From Geranomyces variabilis (taxonomy: Eukaryota; Chytridiomycota; Chytridiomycetes; Spizellomycetales; Powellomycetaceae), in assembly GCA_027603065.1 (NCBI GenBank), contig JADGJP010000054.1, forward strand, positions 47,342 through 111,341: 64,000 bases of DNA, in the 5' to 3' direction. The position numbers and the translations under genes are program-made. The notes beneath the pieces are model-generated. The model was not told the origin of the DNA and did not search any database. It saw only the letters and a program-made list of their open reading frames with translations. How positions within the stretch are numbered: the stretch's first letter is position 1; each line of letters starts with the position of its first letter. Positions 34,372 through 44,451 of this stretch are shown here, piece after piece.

Positions 34372-34666
34372 ATGGTCCGAAGAGCCGCCAAACCCATACC
34401 CGAAGCAAAGACCGGCAAAGCAAACACCGAGGACAAATTAAAGACGGCCAGAGAGACCGTCGGTCTTGCAGCAATTCACGCCGGCGGCAAATCTCTGCAC
34501 GAGGCAACTACGGGATTTGCAAGTAAGTTGCCCATTTACTTGCAAATTCCGTAATTGCCTCCCAGAGCAAGCTCATGTCAAAGATACAAACGACGTGCTT
34601 CCTTCGATCTTTGCAAAAATGAAAGATTCCTGCAAGGAACTGGTTCAATGGGAACAACTGAAATAG
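34372..34666 (+). CDS. Small hypothetical protein, 83 residues
   Basis: Two exons, 34372-34522 and 34566-34666, with a 43-nt intron (gtaagt ... cctcccag), together 252 nt including the stop. The product is basic at the N-terminus (MVRRAAKPIPEAKTGKANTE) and helical at the end (IFAKMKDSCKELVQWEQL). No family recognised. The exon 1 end and almost all of the intron form a 26-bp foldback. A diverged segment related to its first exon occurs on the opposite strand at 48357-48440. Confidence 0.45.
34501..34561. repeat. Foldback: 26-bp inverted repeat, 9-nt spacer
   Basis: Left arm 34501-34526 (gaggcaactacgggatttgc...) and right arm 34536-34561 are reverse complements with two mismatches. The left arm contains the splice donor of the small gene at 34372. 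Confidence 0.95.
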
Positions 34667-34861
34667 CGCCCCGCGTCGTGCAGGATATGATGGTTCTGGG
34701 CGAAGACGCAATGCGTGAGTTGGTCAACCTGGTCTTCCCACCACAAAACCCATAAGATTCCAGACAGCCGTGTCCTCCAAATCGCCTGTGATTGTATGTA
34801 CCGTAAGTAGCTACTGTAAAGACCCCCCCCCCCCTTTGACCGGTTTGATGGAAACGGACGG

Positions 34862-35595
34862 ATGCGTGGAATAAACATTCCCAATGTGCCTGTGCGGGTG
34901 GCGCCGCGGCACCCCGAGGCGCCCAACGGGTCGTTCGATTGGGCGCGTGGTGAGGCCGAGTTGTTTGGCGCCCTAATCCATGACCTTGGATTGGCCGTTT
35001 CAGCTCATAAGGAGGCTCCGAACGACGACCGCTTGCGTCAAAAAGCACAGCGCATGTGGTGGACTTTGGCGCTGGGGTTGAGGTACGGGTACCAGCCGGA
35101 ACGTGGTCGAGGCGAGCGTAGGCAAGACTGGGAATTCCCCGAAGAGCTGTGGGTCGAGACCACTTGTTTCGCGAAGACGATCACTCGCGCAGGATACACG
35201 CTGACATGGGCAGATCGCCGTCTGGGTCGAAGAGCGGGCGCGGGCTGGCGGTGCCGTTGGGTCCTTGTTTTGTCAGAGACGATGTGCCGGGCCGAGAAAA
35301 CGAGTACGTTGCGGTGAAGGTTTGTGAGGACAGCGCTAAGCTGTCCTCTTGGGTGTTCGCGCCCTGGGTAGGCGAAGGGGAGGATGATCATGTGGTCGAG
35401 TGGGCGATTCAGGTCGTGCTAGTGGCAGCGATTGCTGGGTGTTGCTGCGACCACGGCGTCCAGGTCGTGAATCGAAGCTCGTGCTGTCAAGCTGCGCGCG
35501 ATGCAAAAGTCGGCCACCGCAATTCTGGTCGAGGGCGTGCCGACGTTCGTTTGAATTGACAACGGGCAGTACTACATCCTGTTTGAGGTCACACC
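34862..35595 (+). pseudogene. Unknown gene, copy A of local duplication
   Basis: An open frame from ATG 34862 reads MRGINIPNVPVRVAPRHPEA and FDWARGEAELFGALIHDLGL, with many charged and Trp residues (QDWEFPEELWVETTCFAKTI). From about 35240 the plausible frame changes to one with FVRDDVPGRENEYVAVKV and LSSWVFAPW, then changes again. The second half is duplicated at 35730. No domain recognised; frame changes suggest decay unless introns are missed. Confidence 0.4.
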
Positions 35596-35729
35596 CTATG
35601 TAAGGCAGGGACCGTGGGGTGGATTGGCGACGTGTTCTAATACGTGTTTGCAGACGCAGATCCCGCCTGACGAGGTGTTGGAGCGGGTGTTCCCGGAGCG
35701 GGCTTAGGGAAGATATTGGGGCGTTGGCG

Positions 35730-36254
35730 TCCTTCGTGCGGGACGATCTGCCGGGCCGACCCAACGAGTACACTTCAGTCAAACTGTGGTGTGAGGATCA
35801 CGCGAAATTGTCTTCGTGGGTGTTTGCGCCGTGGGGCAATAATCGCGCGATCGACTGGGCAATCATGGTCGTGCAGGAATGGCCGGCTGCTGGGTGTTGC
35901 GACGACTGCGGCGACCAAGGCGAGGAACGAAGCCCGCGCGGTAAAGCTCCGAGCGATGCAGAAGTCTGCTACTGCTATTCTGGTCGACGGCATCATCACA
36001 TTCGTCTGGACGGACAACGGCATCCATTATATCCTTTTCGAGCTTACGGAGTGTTCCTCTCACAGCCCCACTCGTTCGACAACCATGCCGACCAGGAACT
36101 AGTCAAATTCATATGGCGCGACCGGCTGACAGCCGAACAGCGACAAATGCTCGAGGACAAGGCGCAGGCCGAACGCAACTTTGTTTTGCCGTCCGAGGTT
36201 GACAACGCTCTGGAGGCGACCCAGACCATGGAGGAGGACTGCTCTGAGCTTTGA
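35730..36254 (+). pseudogene. Unknown gene, copy B of local duplication
   Basis: Matches 35270-35595 in order: FVRDDLPGRPNEYTSVKL, LSSWVFAPW, then in another frame MQKSATAILVDGIITFVWTD and NGIHYILFEL. It continues with a helical, acidic end (LTAEQRQMLEDKAQAERNF) to a stop at 36254. The frame breaks at the same relative place as copy A, near a GCTGGGTGTTGC stretch, which suggests a missed intron or shared damage. Confidence 0.4.
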
Positions 36255-36381
36255 GGGCAAATCAGAGAACTTTTTGCAAACGGCTCAAGCCGATCGTTGT
36301 GCGAGATGGATCGGCGGGGCGTCCTGGCAAAAGACCCAGCAGACGCCAACCTTCATGTCCACCGTCCTCGCAGATATCCCG

Positions 36382-36465
36382 GCGCTTGCATTGGGATTAT
36401 GACCAAGGCCAAGCCTGTTGCCGACGCCGCTGGCTTTGTCTTGGTCATAATCACAATGCAAGCGC
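36382..36465. repeat. Foldback: 34-bp inverted repeat, 16-nt spacer
   Basis: Left arm 36382-36415 (gcgcttgcattgggattatg...) and right arm 36432-36465 are reverse complements with three mismatches. It lies between two unknown coding-like segments. Confidence 0.95.
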
Positions 36466-36579
36466 GTCTGAAAGCCCTCGGCCGTGGGCTTTGGCAACTG
36501 ACTTTAAGCTCCGCCACCTGCTTACACGTATGGTAGCAACGGAGAAAAGTTACCGCAGGGGAATGCTGAGGTCAAAAAG

Positions 36580-37284
36580 TTGCAAGAGGAATCGGGGCAA
36601 ATGGCGCTGCCCATACAATCATGCGACCGCACGCCAGTAAGTGATCTCACCCACGATGACTCGGACGACGAATACTTGCACCAGACAACGGCAGCACCAA
36701 CCGTTTCTGTCTTTATGGACCTTTCTGATTATTACGATACAAGCTATCTGCTTTTGGGCCCCAATTTGCTACCTGCACAACAGCCGTCCAACGGCGGTGT
36801 CTTGGCCGATGCTACAACCAGTTCAGTGAGAGCTCAAAGATCACTCATATGTCACACTGAAGGAGGAATATCTGAGCTGTGTGGGGGGTGACAAAAAATA
36901 TTACAGGCAACTGAAGGCCATGGAGATTGCCCTGCGCGCAAAGGCACATGGATCGGGAGACGACAAAGTCACTTGCAATATTAATATGCACGTGTTGCAA
37001 GTTGTTGCAGACAACGAAGAGTTTCCCCCGATGGATCTTGCCCTAGTGGAAAAGGAGACCGGTTGGAGATTGCCCTGCGCGCAACGGCACATGGGTCGGG
37101 AGACGACAAAGTCACTTGCAACATTAATATGCATGTGTTTCAAGTTGTTGCAGATGACAAAGAGTTACCCCCAATTGATCTGGCCATAGTGGAAATGGAG
37201 ACAGGTTGGACTGAGAACAAGGTCGCCCAGATCATTCGCGAGTTGATAAAACCGTTGGGGAGCAAGGTTAAACGTCAATGCTAG
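36580..37284 (+). pseudogene. Unknown gene broken by 143-bp duplication
   Basis: An acidic open segment (VSDLTHDDSDDEYLHQTTAA) runs to 36891. After it, MEIALRAKAHGSGDDKVTCN with QVVADNEEFPPMDLALVEKE is repeated 143 bp later as MEIALRATAHGSGDDKVTCN with QVVADDKELPPIDLAIVEME, then TENKVAQIIRELIKPLGSKV to a stop at 37284. As 143 is not a multiple of three, the duplication shifts the frame. No family recognised. Confidence 0.4.
36921..37206. repeat. 143-bp tandem duplication, two units
   Basis: tggagattgccctgcgcgca starts each unit, at 36921 and 37064. The two copies differ by scattered substitutions. Confidence 0.9.
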
Positions 37285-37452
37285 AACGCAAGTGGTGCGG
37301 AGAATGTCAAAGCGTTTTTGAAGCGTTCAGGCGATGACCAACCGCGCGGCGGTGACTCAGTGTGACTCACTAGCATCTGGGCGCAATTGGTTAACGCATC
37401 AGCCGGCGAGAGGCCGGGCAGATTTCCCGAGCTTCGACTCGAGGGGGAGCAG
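37274..37452. repeat. tRNA-derived SINE-like repeat, copy 2
   Basis: Head gcggagaatgtcaaagcgtt, middle gcggtgactcagtgtgactc and tail with gggcgcaattggttaacgca (A-box) and gagcttcgactcgaggg (B-box). It is the less interrupted of the two copies. Confidence 0.6.
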
Positions 37453-37611
37453 GAAGACCCCTTGTCTCTCAAAGACCTATGTTTAGGTATTTTGAAAATT
37501 TGATTTGAATAAGATATTTTTGTGATTGACAATGGCCGCCACCTAGATTGTGTGAAGGGTCTGGTCCACTATCCCCGCGCCCGTTTCTGCCTATAATCTA
37601 CAGCGCCGAAG

Positions 37612-38745
37612 TCAAGGGTCCTGGACAATGAGCTGGTGCACAGCTCCCACGCCAGCCATCGTCCCGAGCAAGATAGCCTGGGGAACAGCCTTGAGAAACG
37701 TGCTGCAGTCGCCGCACGCAAAAACGCCAGAGGCAGTGGTCTCGTTAAACATGCCGACCGTTTTGATATCGCCAGTCGGTGTGAGCTCCAGCTTGAGCTG
37801 CTCGGCAAGCGATCGGCCAAAACGGCTCAGTGCGGTCGCGGGCTTGTGATACATAAAGCCGACAGATGTGGCTGTCCCGTCCGCAAAGCGCACCACAACC
37901 TGCGTCGAATGGTCTTTGCCGGCCTCAAGCCGCACGATCTTGCGGTCGTCCAGCTTGATGCCTTTGCTCTTTGCCAGCAGCAGCGTCTCGTCTGTCGCGA
38001 TCGTCTCTGCGGGCAGCGGCCCGTGGGTGAAGATTGTCACATTGTCTTTGTTGTCGAGGATTGAGCGGGCCATGATTGCGTTCATGGCGCCCATTTTGAG
38101 GCCCTGCGCGTCATGGTCAAGGGCGAGCACGCCGGCAGAGCCGACGGCGCGTTCTTCTGCGCCATCGCAGAATAAACATTGGTATCTGCAAGGCGCGCGC
38201 GTTATCAGAATAAAGTATCGGGACATCATGAGCGCGTGCGTTGGAAACACTCACATGCGGCTTCCCCACAGCTCCCCATATCCCTCCAGCTCTGGGTATA
38301 TGTCCTGCGAGCCGACGGCAAGGATGATTTTTTTGCCTGTCCATTCGTTCGACGAGGAATCCTTGACTTTGAAAAGCTCCAGTTTGTCCTGCATGAACCT
38401 TGTGACGGTGACGGCCTCTTTCTCAACAAAGGTGACGTGGCCAGGGTATCGAGCGTCCAGCTCCTGTCGCGATGCTTTCCGATAATCCGCCGGGTCGCGA
38501 TGATCCCTGTAATTCGAAAGAGCAAATGCGGTGCATTAATGATTAGCCAATGATTTATGACAGTGTTTCGCGCTGCCCAACGTCCCAAAAACGAACCATG
38601 TGGGCACATTGTGCATTTTCCGCGCAAACCTGTTCCTGTGGAAGGGAATATCGAACAGGACCGTGTGACGCAGGTTTCGGCAAAGAGCCAAGGCCGCGGA
38701 CAGGCCGGCGGGGCCGCCGCCGATTACAAGTACGTCGTATATCAT
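37612..38745 (-). CDS. Thioredoxin-reductase-like FAD/NAD(P) flavoprotein
   Basis: Three exons, 38745-38597, 38506-38255 and 38185-37612, 324 residues. An N-terminal FAD-binding motif (YDVLVIGGGPAGLSAALALC) opens the protein. Exon 1 joins exon 2 at NVPTWDHRDPADYRKASRQE. The second half has YQCLFCDGAE, placing a CxxC pair where thioredoxin reductases have the redox disulfide. The FAD-closing motif is GVFACGDCSTFLKAVPQAIL. Length and motifs fit the short fungal thioredoxin-reductase-like oxidoreductases (GliT/HlyT type and relatives), which oxidise small dithiols; no biosynthetic cluster is nearby, so substrate is open. Probably cytosolic. Confidence 0.85.
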
Positions 38746-38820
38746 TTTTGTTATTTTGTATGGGGTATGGAGAGTGCAAGTGAAGTGAGGTGAATGAGAG
38801 CGGCGGGGTATGATGGCCCA

Positions 38821-38831
38821 TCTTTTATATT
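38821..38831 (-). promoter_or_regulatory. TATA-like element upstream of flavoprotein gene
   Basis: The minus strand reads aatataaaaga, about 80 bp upstream of the ATG at 38745. Position and sequence fit a TATA box. Confidence 0.45.
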
Positions 38832-39724
38832 AATGGCCGCCAAGACTTGTTGGGCAAAAGCTGAGCAAGGAGGCTGAGGGGCGGCCACGATTTCGAAAGT
38901 GTCGTAATAGGTGAGAGCCGGCTCCGGCGAAAGCATGACCACGACGATTTCAAAGGCCTGACAAAGACCGGTCACCCACCGGGGCCGGGTGCGGTGGGGG
39001 AGAGAGTTTGGCAGGTATGCCCATTGCCCACGAACGCACTTGCGCGACTGCGGAATACCGAACGCGCGCGAATGCAGGATCCATTTGACCCGATATGCTT
39101 GGATAGACTGCACAGCCACCCATTAGCTTGGCTGTCGGTTCCCGAGTCGTTTCGTGAGTCGTTTCCCTCAAGCTCAAGCTCTGCAAGGTCTCGCCCGCTC
39201 GCCGCTTCCTTCCTCGCAGGGACACACGCCAAGAATCGCCTCACAAGACTTTGCACTATTGGTCTCCGTCGTTCTGCGTCTTTTTTGTCGTGATGGCCAC
39301 CCTGTTCGACGACTCGTGTCCTCTGGCGAGGAGGAAATGAGTGCGACCCCTTTGCACGCAAAAAGGGACAAGTTGTTCGCTCGCCAATCAACTTTTCGAC
39401 GAACGCAACAACAGACCTCCTTCGCCTCAAATGTGGTCATTGGTTCCATCAGGGGTTGGCATGTTTGACGCTGCGCTATCGAAATTGGATCTGCTGGCGA
39501 AAGTCGTGGATTCGTTTTGTTTTTTGTTTTTGTTTTTCTTTAAATAATTCAAACGTGCGTGGCCGGTTGGTCTGCAATCGCCTGCACTGCGGCGATGTTC
39601 GAGATGCGCGATGTCCTTTTTTTCACTTGACAGGCTTCAGTGCTTCTTGTTACTTTGTCAATCAACACCTGATGATTGCAATTAATAAGTGGCTCGTTCC
39701 ATGACTCTCCCACAATTCTTCTGC
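38832..39724. other. Intergenic, no clear gene
   Basis: Open frames exist on both strands but show no recognisable domain. The stretch contains one copy of a dispersed 61-bp repeat at 39461-39521. Confidence 0.4.
39461..39521 (+). repeat. Dispersed 61-bp repeat, copy 1
   Basis: Matches 49354-49414 at 59 of 61 positions; core gaaattggatctgctggcga. Followed by a T-rich stretch. Confidence 0.9.
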
Positions 39725-40110
39725 TCACCGTCCAGCTTGCAAGGCATGAATATTATAGAGAGAGACGAACATTGGCGCGTCAAGCGCTTGCGCCGGGACA
39801 TTGGCTGATTCGAATTCATGCAAGTAAAGCTGGTCTGCAGAGCATCTGAGTCAAGTGAACGCGCGAGATAAACGGCTGGAACACGGGCACTCACCACGGT
39901 TACTCCATGACGCTGCACACAATTCGCAACCCAATGCTTTGAGCACCGAAAGAAGAGCATCTCGTCCGCCAATCGCTGTCGCGAGGCAAGAGGCTTTCTT
40001 CACCGTTGTCGCAAAAATGTGGGACAAATTCACGGCAATCTTCACTTTGTCGGCTGCACCTTTTTCTCGCGCTTGCGACCGGCGCGTGAGCCTTAAGTCG
40101 CGTGCCAGTC
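39725..40110 (-). CDS. Hypothetical protein, 3' two exons
   Basis: Exon A (from about 40110 to 39895) encodes DKVKIAVNLSHIFATTVKKA and IGGRDALLSVLKALGCELCA. It joins across a 60-nt intron (39835-39894, gtgagt ... ctgcag) to DQLYLHEFESANVPAQALDA, ending HALQAGR with a stop at 39725-39727. The joined frame is helical and plausible. The 5' end was not found, because stops occur upstream of 40110. No family recognised. Confidence 0.4.
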
Positions 40111-40277
40111 AGGATTGCCACGCCCATCCGCCTTGTTTTTCGGCACGAAGTATTCGCTGGGAATTTCCGCACGACCCGCGGTGCGAAACGTGCGTAGCAT
40201 TCACGAATGATAGGGTGAATAAAGGCATGCAAGTGGTTCAGCCTCGAGAGTTGACGGCACTCTCAAGCGGATTGTCG

Positions 40278-40393
40278 TGGGAAAATGAGCTGAGCGTGTT
40301 GAATGAGCAAGGTTCCGAACTTAACTACCGCAGCCATGTTTCTTCAACTCCTCGGAACCTTGCTCATTCAAACGCGCTCGGCTCATTTTCCCA
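40278..40393. repeat. Foldback: ~41-bp inverted repeat, 33-nt spacer
   Basis: Left arm 40278-40318 (tgggaaaatgagctgagcgt...) and right arm 40352-40393 are reverse complements with about three differences and one 1-nt indel. The surrounding 40111-40978 has no recognised gene. Confidence 0.95.
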
Positions 40394-40978
40394 TCCGTTG
40401 GGTTCCATATCGCGGAGTTTTGTAAAAACCCTCTCGAGCACGCCGGAGCGCAGGAGAATGTCGGAGGACTCCGTAGTGCGAAGATCAACAAGTCGCACAG
40501 TGTTCTCGTTTTCTGGGTTGAAAATGGTGCTGAGTTCGCTATATATAATATGGCACCGCTTCATCGTCCGGAGCAGGCGTATTCACTGGCGGGCGAACAA
40601 AATTGGCCTCCTCGCCTGAGGACACATCGATGAGACCAAGTGCGAACGAAGTCTTGTGGGGCAGGGGCGAGAACGTGGGGGTAACCAGGACGAGCTCCGG
40701 CCGTCCCGCATGTGTGGCAAAAAGTGGATGCCCTGCCAAGAAGGGACCCGCGGAGAAAGCCTTCACATTGGGCTGTACTCTCGGCTGTCGGATTTGCACC
40801 GCCCTTTTTTCTACCCAGTTTCACACGCCCCAAAACCCCGAAAACAGCACTGGTCGTTTCTTGACACAAAGCACATATTTGTTTCCCCCAAAAAAAAACA
40901 CGAATATAAACACAAACGCAGGACTAAACCAACACGTCAAAAAAAAAAGAAATACAAAAAAAAAATTACAAATTCGCA

Positions 40979-41115
40979 TTACATCATATCCATCGGTCGG
41001 GCATCCGGATCCAGCAGATTCTGCTCTCCAGGCAGGCAAAACTCGGCCCGCGCATGCTGTCCGCCAATGCTGGCGCCCAATGGGTGTTGTTGCTGCTGGT
41101 GGTGCTGGTTGTGAC

Positions 41116-41149
<34 letters not shown>

Positions 41150-43935
41150 TTGTTGATGTTGCTGCATTGAGGGCGGCTGCGGCATGTACAAGCCCGCATA
41201 CGGCGACGCGAATGCAGCAGCGGCGGCGTAATAAGACTCAAAGCCAGGAACGACCATCGGCGGCTGGTAGGGGACTTGCTGAACTTGCGATACTTGGCGG
41301 TGGACACGCTGCAGATGCTGCTGCTGTTGCTGTTGCGGCGGAGGCAGCATCTGCATGGGCGGGTCAAGCAGCGACTGCTGCTGTTGTTGATGCGGCTGCA
41401 GAAGCGGTGGGTAAGGCGCGTAAAAAGGCTGCGGCTGTTGTTGTTGTTGTTGTTGGTGTGGTATCTGTTGCGGGAACGGTGTGTGGTATGGGTTGTTGTT
41501 GATGTGCGCAGCTGCGGCGGCTGCGGCGGCAGCAGCAGCCGCGGCATATGGCAAGTGAGCCGCCGCGAGCGCAGCCGCGCTGACCGGGTTTTCGTACATG
41601 ACCATGTACGGAGTTTGTGAGTGATGGCGCGGCGGCGGCGGCGGCTGCTGCTGCTGCGCGGACGTAAGTTCTTTGACGGTATGCAACGGCTGTGTGTGGC
41701 TGGCGCGAGGCGCATGGTGTGTTTGCATTGGCGTCGACCTTGACGGACCGGGCGTTCCTGCGGGAGTTCGCAAAGGCGTGGCCGAAGGTGTTCGCGCAGG
41801 AGTCTGCGATGGCGTGACTGCGGGTGTGTGACTACGGGTTGGTGCCGGTGTAGGCAGCGTGTTTGTCGACGTCCTGCGACGCTTCACGCCAGCCGGCGAG
41901 TTTGAGCTAGACGTCGATGATGATGAAGGCCCTACGGAGGGCGCAGGTGTGACGGCAAAGGACACGACGGGCTCACCCGAAGGCGTTGTCGCGGGTGCGG
42001 AGGACACCGAAGAGGGCCTTGAAGTGGCGGCCGGCGCCGGCGCTACTGGAGCGACGCGCGAAGGTACCGGCGCAACAGCAAGAGACGGCAGCGGCGGAAG
42101 CGGCGTGGTGAGGATGGCGCCTAGTGGTGCCGCCTGCACCGTCGTCGTCGTCGTCGTCCTCGACACTGACGGGGAGTTGTGCGTCGTTGCGATTTTTCTC
42201 TTTTTAGATCGAGCGTTGGCCTCATCTTCCATCATGCGCACTGTGTCGGAAATTGCAGCAAAGTCGTCGAGTGGGTTGGGCGGGCGCGGCGGCGGCGGTT
42301 GCGCGGCAGCAACGGTGGCTAGCTTGTCAAAGCCGCCGCTAAAAGAGTAAGGAGGGAATCGCGACGCAGAGGAAAAAGCGGTCTGAGCAGAAGCCACTTG
42401 CAGCGCAGCAGCCGCGAGGCTCTCGAGGCTGAATGGCTGCACCGGCTTGAGCTCCTGCACCAGATCAGCGTGGTCGAAGCTCTGGTGGTCGTACTCGTAT
42501 GGCAGCGGATCGGGCACAGCGTCGGGTGATTCTGGAAGGAGGACAAGGTCGTTGTCGTGGTGATCTTTGACGCCGCGGGAGCGATTTGCAATGATAGAGA
42601 GAGAGCGAGCCGCGAGTAACTCGTCATGGTCTGCGTCGTCCTGCTGCGCGTGAACGAGGACTGTGTGGCACAGGCGCGAGAGAATATCTAATTTGGACCA
42701 CCCGTGCGGGCCTCCGCCGCCACCACCACCACCACCGCCGCCGCCGCCACCAGTATAAGTGCCGGTGCCGCCATATCCGCCGAGCTCGCTTTCGAGCGAG
42801 CCTGCGCGATCGAGTTTGCCGCCGCGTTTTGAGGCGGCAACGTTGCTCCTACTGCGCTCTTTGCGCTGCGAGTCTGCGCACGTAGTTTCCAGGCCGAATT
42901 TAATGCACCGGCCGCATGGCCGACCGTTATCGCATTTCTTGCATGCCTTTTGACAGTTAACTAGAGGAAGCGACAGGAGAAAGAAGAAAGAAATCATGAA
43001 GAAGGGAGTGAGAAAGCGGAACGAACGAGAATGGAAGAAAGAAACGAGGCTGTGCTGCGCAAGAAGCAAGAAAGCGCACGGCATGCTTTGCTTCGTAAGG
43101 AGCAAAAGCGAAACAAAAGGAATGCTTTGCTTTGCATCCCAAAAAAAGCAAAAAGAACTCCTGAGAAATGCTACGCTTCGCTTCGCAGAAAGCCAAAGAA
43201 CTCCGGAGAAATGCTTCGCTTCGCTTCGCAAAAAAAGGACTCTAGAGGAATGCTTCGCTTCGCTCCGCACGCCTCGTTCCGCACGCCTCGTTCCGCACGC
43301 CTCGGTCCGCACGCCTCGGTCCGCACGCTTCACTTTGCACGCTTACCACAAGCTCGTTTGACTTGATTCCTCTTTCTGTTGTTTTGAAGCGGGCCATTGG
43401 CGTCGCCATCGTCATGGATAAGCAAAACATCGTCATCAGGGTGATCGTCTTTGACAGCAGAAGAAGCGACGGCGGCATTGACAGTGTCCACTTGCATTGC
43501 GGTGGAATCGCAAGGCGAAGGTGGTGGAGGCGGCGGCGGAGGTGCAGGCGAAGATGGACTCGGAGCAGCAGCAGTAGCCGCCTTTGCTTTTTCCGCACGG
43601 GCGAGGTTAATGCTGACTCTGTCGTTGCGTTCGTTGCGCGGTCTGTTTGCTGCGCTTCGCTGTGGTGGTGGTGGTGGAGCAGCAGCAGCAGCAGCAGCAG
43701 CAGTGGCAGCTGCGAGCGGCGAGATGGTGTTTTGCTCTGAAGTGATGACTAGTTTGGACTGCAGTTGTTGTTGTGATTGCGGTGGTGGTGGTGGTGGTGG
43801 TTGTTGTCGTTGTTGTTGTGGTGGTGCGGGCGCAGTTTGACCGGCAGCAGCAGTCGAAGAAGAAGAAGAAGAAGTCGGCAGTTCCGCCTTCGGCGGCGGT
43901 GGTGTAGCAGAGTGCGAGTGGACGTGGCCGATCAT
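40979..43935 (-). CDS. Zn2Cys6 transcription factor, Gln/Pro/Ala-rich
   Basis: Two exons, 43935-43347 and 42960-40979, separated by a 386-nt intron; 856 residues. The binuclear zinc cluster spans the junction: RACVNCQKACKKCDNGRPCG then RCIKFGLETTC, giving the six cysteines of the fungal C6 family, followed by a basic RKERSRSNVAASKRG. The rest is low-complexity: poly-Pro, poly-Ala, Gly runs, a Thr-Pro repeat region and a poly-Gln C-terminus, as in activation domains. No fungal-specific middle homology region was recognised. Nuclear DNA-binding regulator; target genes unknown. It is divergent from the KCH gene, with 516 bp between start codons. Confidence 0.85.
43080..43340. repeat. Repeat arrays inside transcription-factor intron
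   Basis: Between 43080 and 43255 a ~50-bp unit recurs with gaaatgcttcgcttcgcttc-like cores. From 43258 to 43340 a 13-bp unit, close to ccgcacgcctcgg, repeats about six times. The arrays make this the longest intron in the window. Confidence 0.8.
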
Positions 43936-44451
43936 TGATGGGGGGGGGGAGGAAGAGAGAAAGACGATGTTGGGTAGGTTGGTTGGCTGGTTGGTCGGTT
44001 GTTTAGTTGGGATGGAGGGATGTCGGGCTGTCTGTCTCCTTCTTTTCCCGTGGCGTGGGAAAGGAACAAGGAGTAATGGCGAGCGAGTCGGAGCGGAGAC
44101 AATGGCAAGGGGAGGCCAGCTGACTCAGCAGTCTGTCAGCCAGCCAGCCATCCAGCCAGCGACAGAGTGCCGGTTCGAGTGCATGCTGAAACGTTTCGGC
44201 CCCTTCGCCCCGCTCCCTCCGTGTTTGTTGTTGTTGCTGTTGTTCCTATTGTTTCTTGTTGTTGGCTGCGGCCAGCGGGCGGGCGGCGCTTATCAACCGC
44301 AACGACAAAGAGAGAGAGAGAGAAGCCGCCAACGAACAAGACAAAGGAACCCGCCCATTTCCTCGCATATCCTCTCGCCAAGGCATTCACTACTCCCCAC
44401 CACCAACCAACGCCCACTCAACCCCTTTCGCTACGCTTACACGCTGCTGCA
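43936..44451. promoter_or_regulatory. Divergent promoter region, regulator and KCH genes
   Basis: 516 bp between two divergent start codons. It contains a G10 run (about 43941), ggttggttggctggttggtc-type repeats and an (AG)n stretch near 44310-44322. Both core promoters must lie here; no TATA box stands out. Confidence 0.5.

Noticed and set aside
33870-34440. 187-codon minus-strand open frame
   Set aside because: No domain, no intron signals, and it overlaps open frames in other phases typical of GC-rich random sequence.
39855-40619. 254-codon plus-strand open frame
   Set aside because: It runs through a foldback and opposite a better-supported spliced minus-strand frame; composition gives no domain.
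40603-41502. Long plus-strand open frame rich in Ala/Val
   Set aside because: It is the shadow of the CAG/GCG-rich exon of the minus-strand transcription factor.
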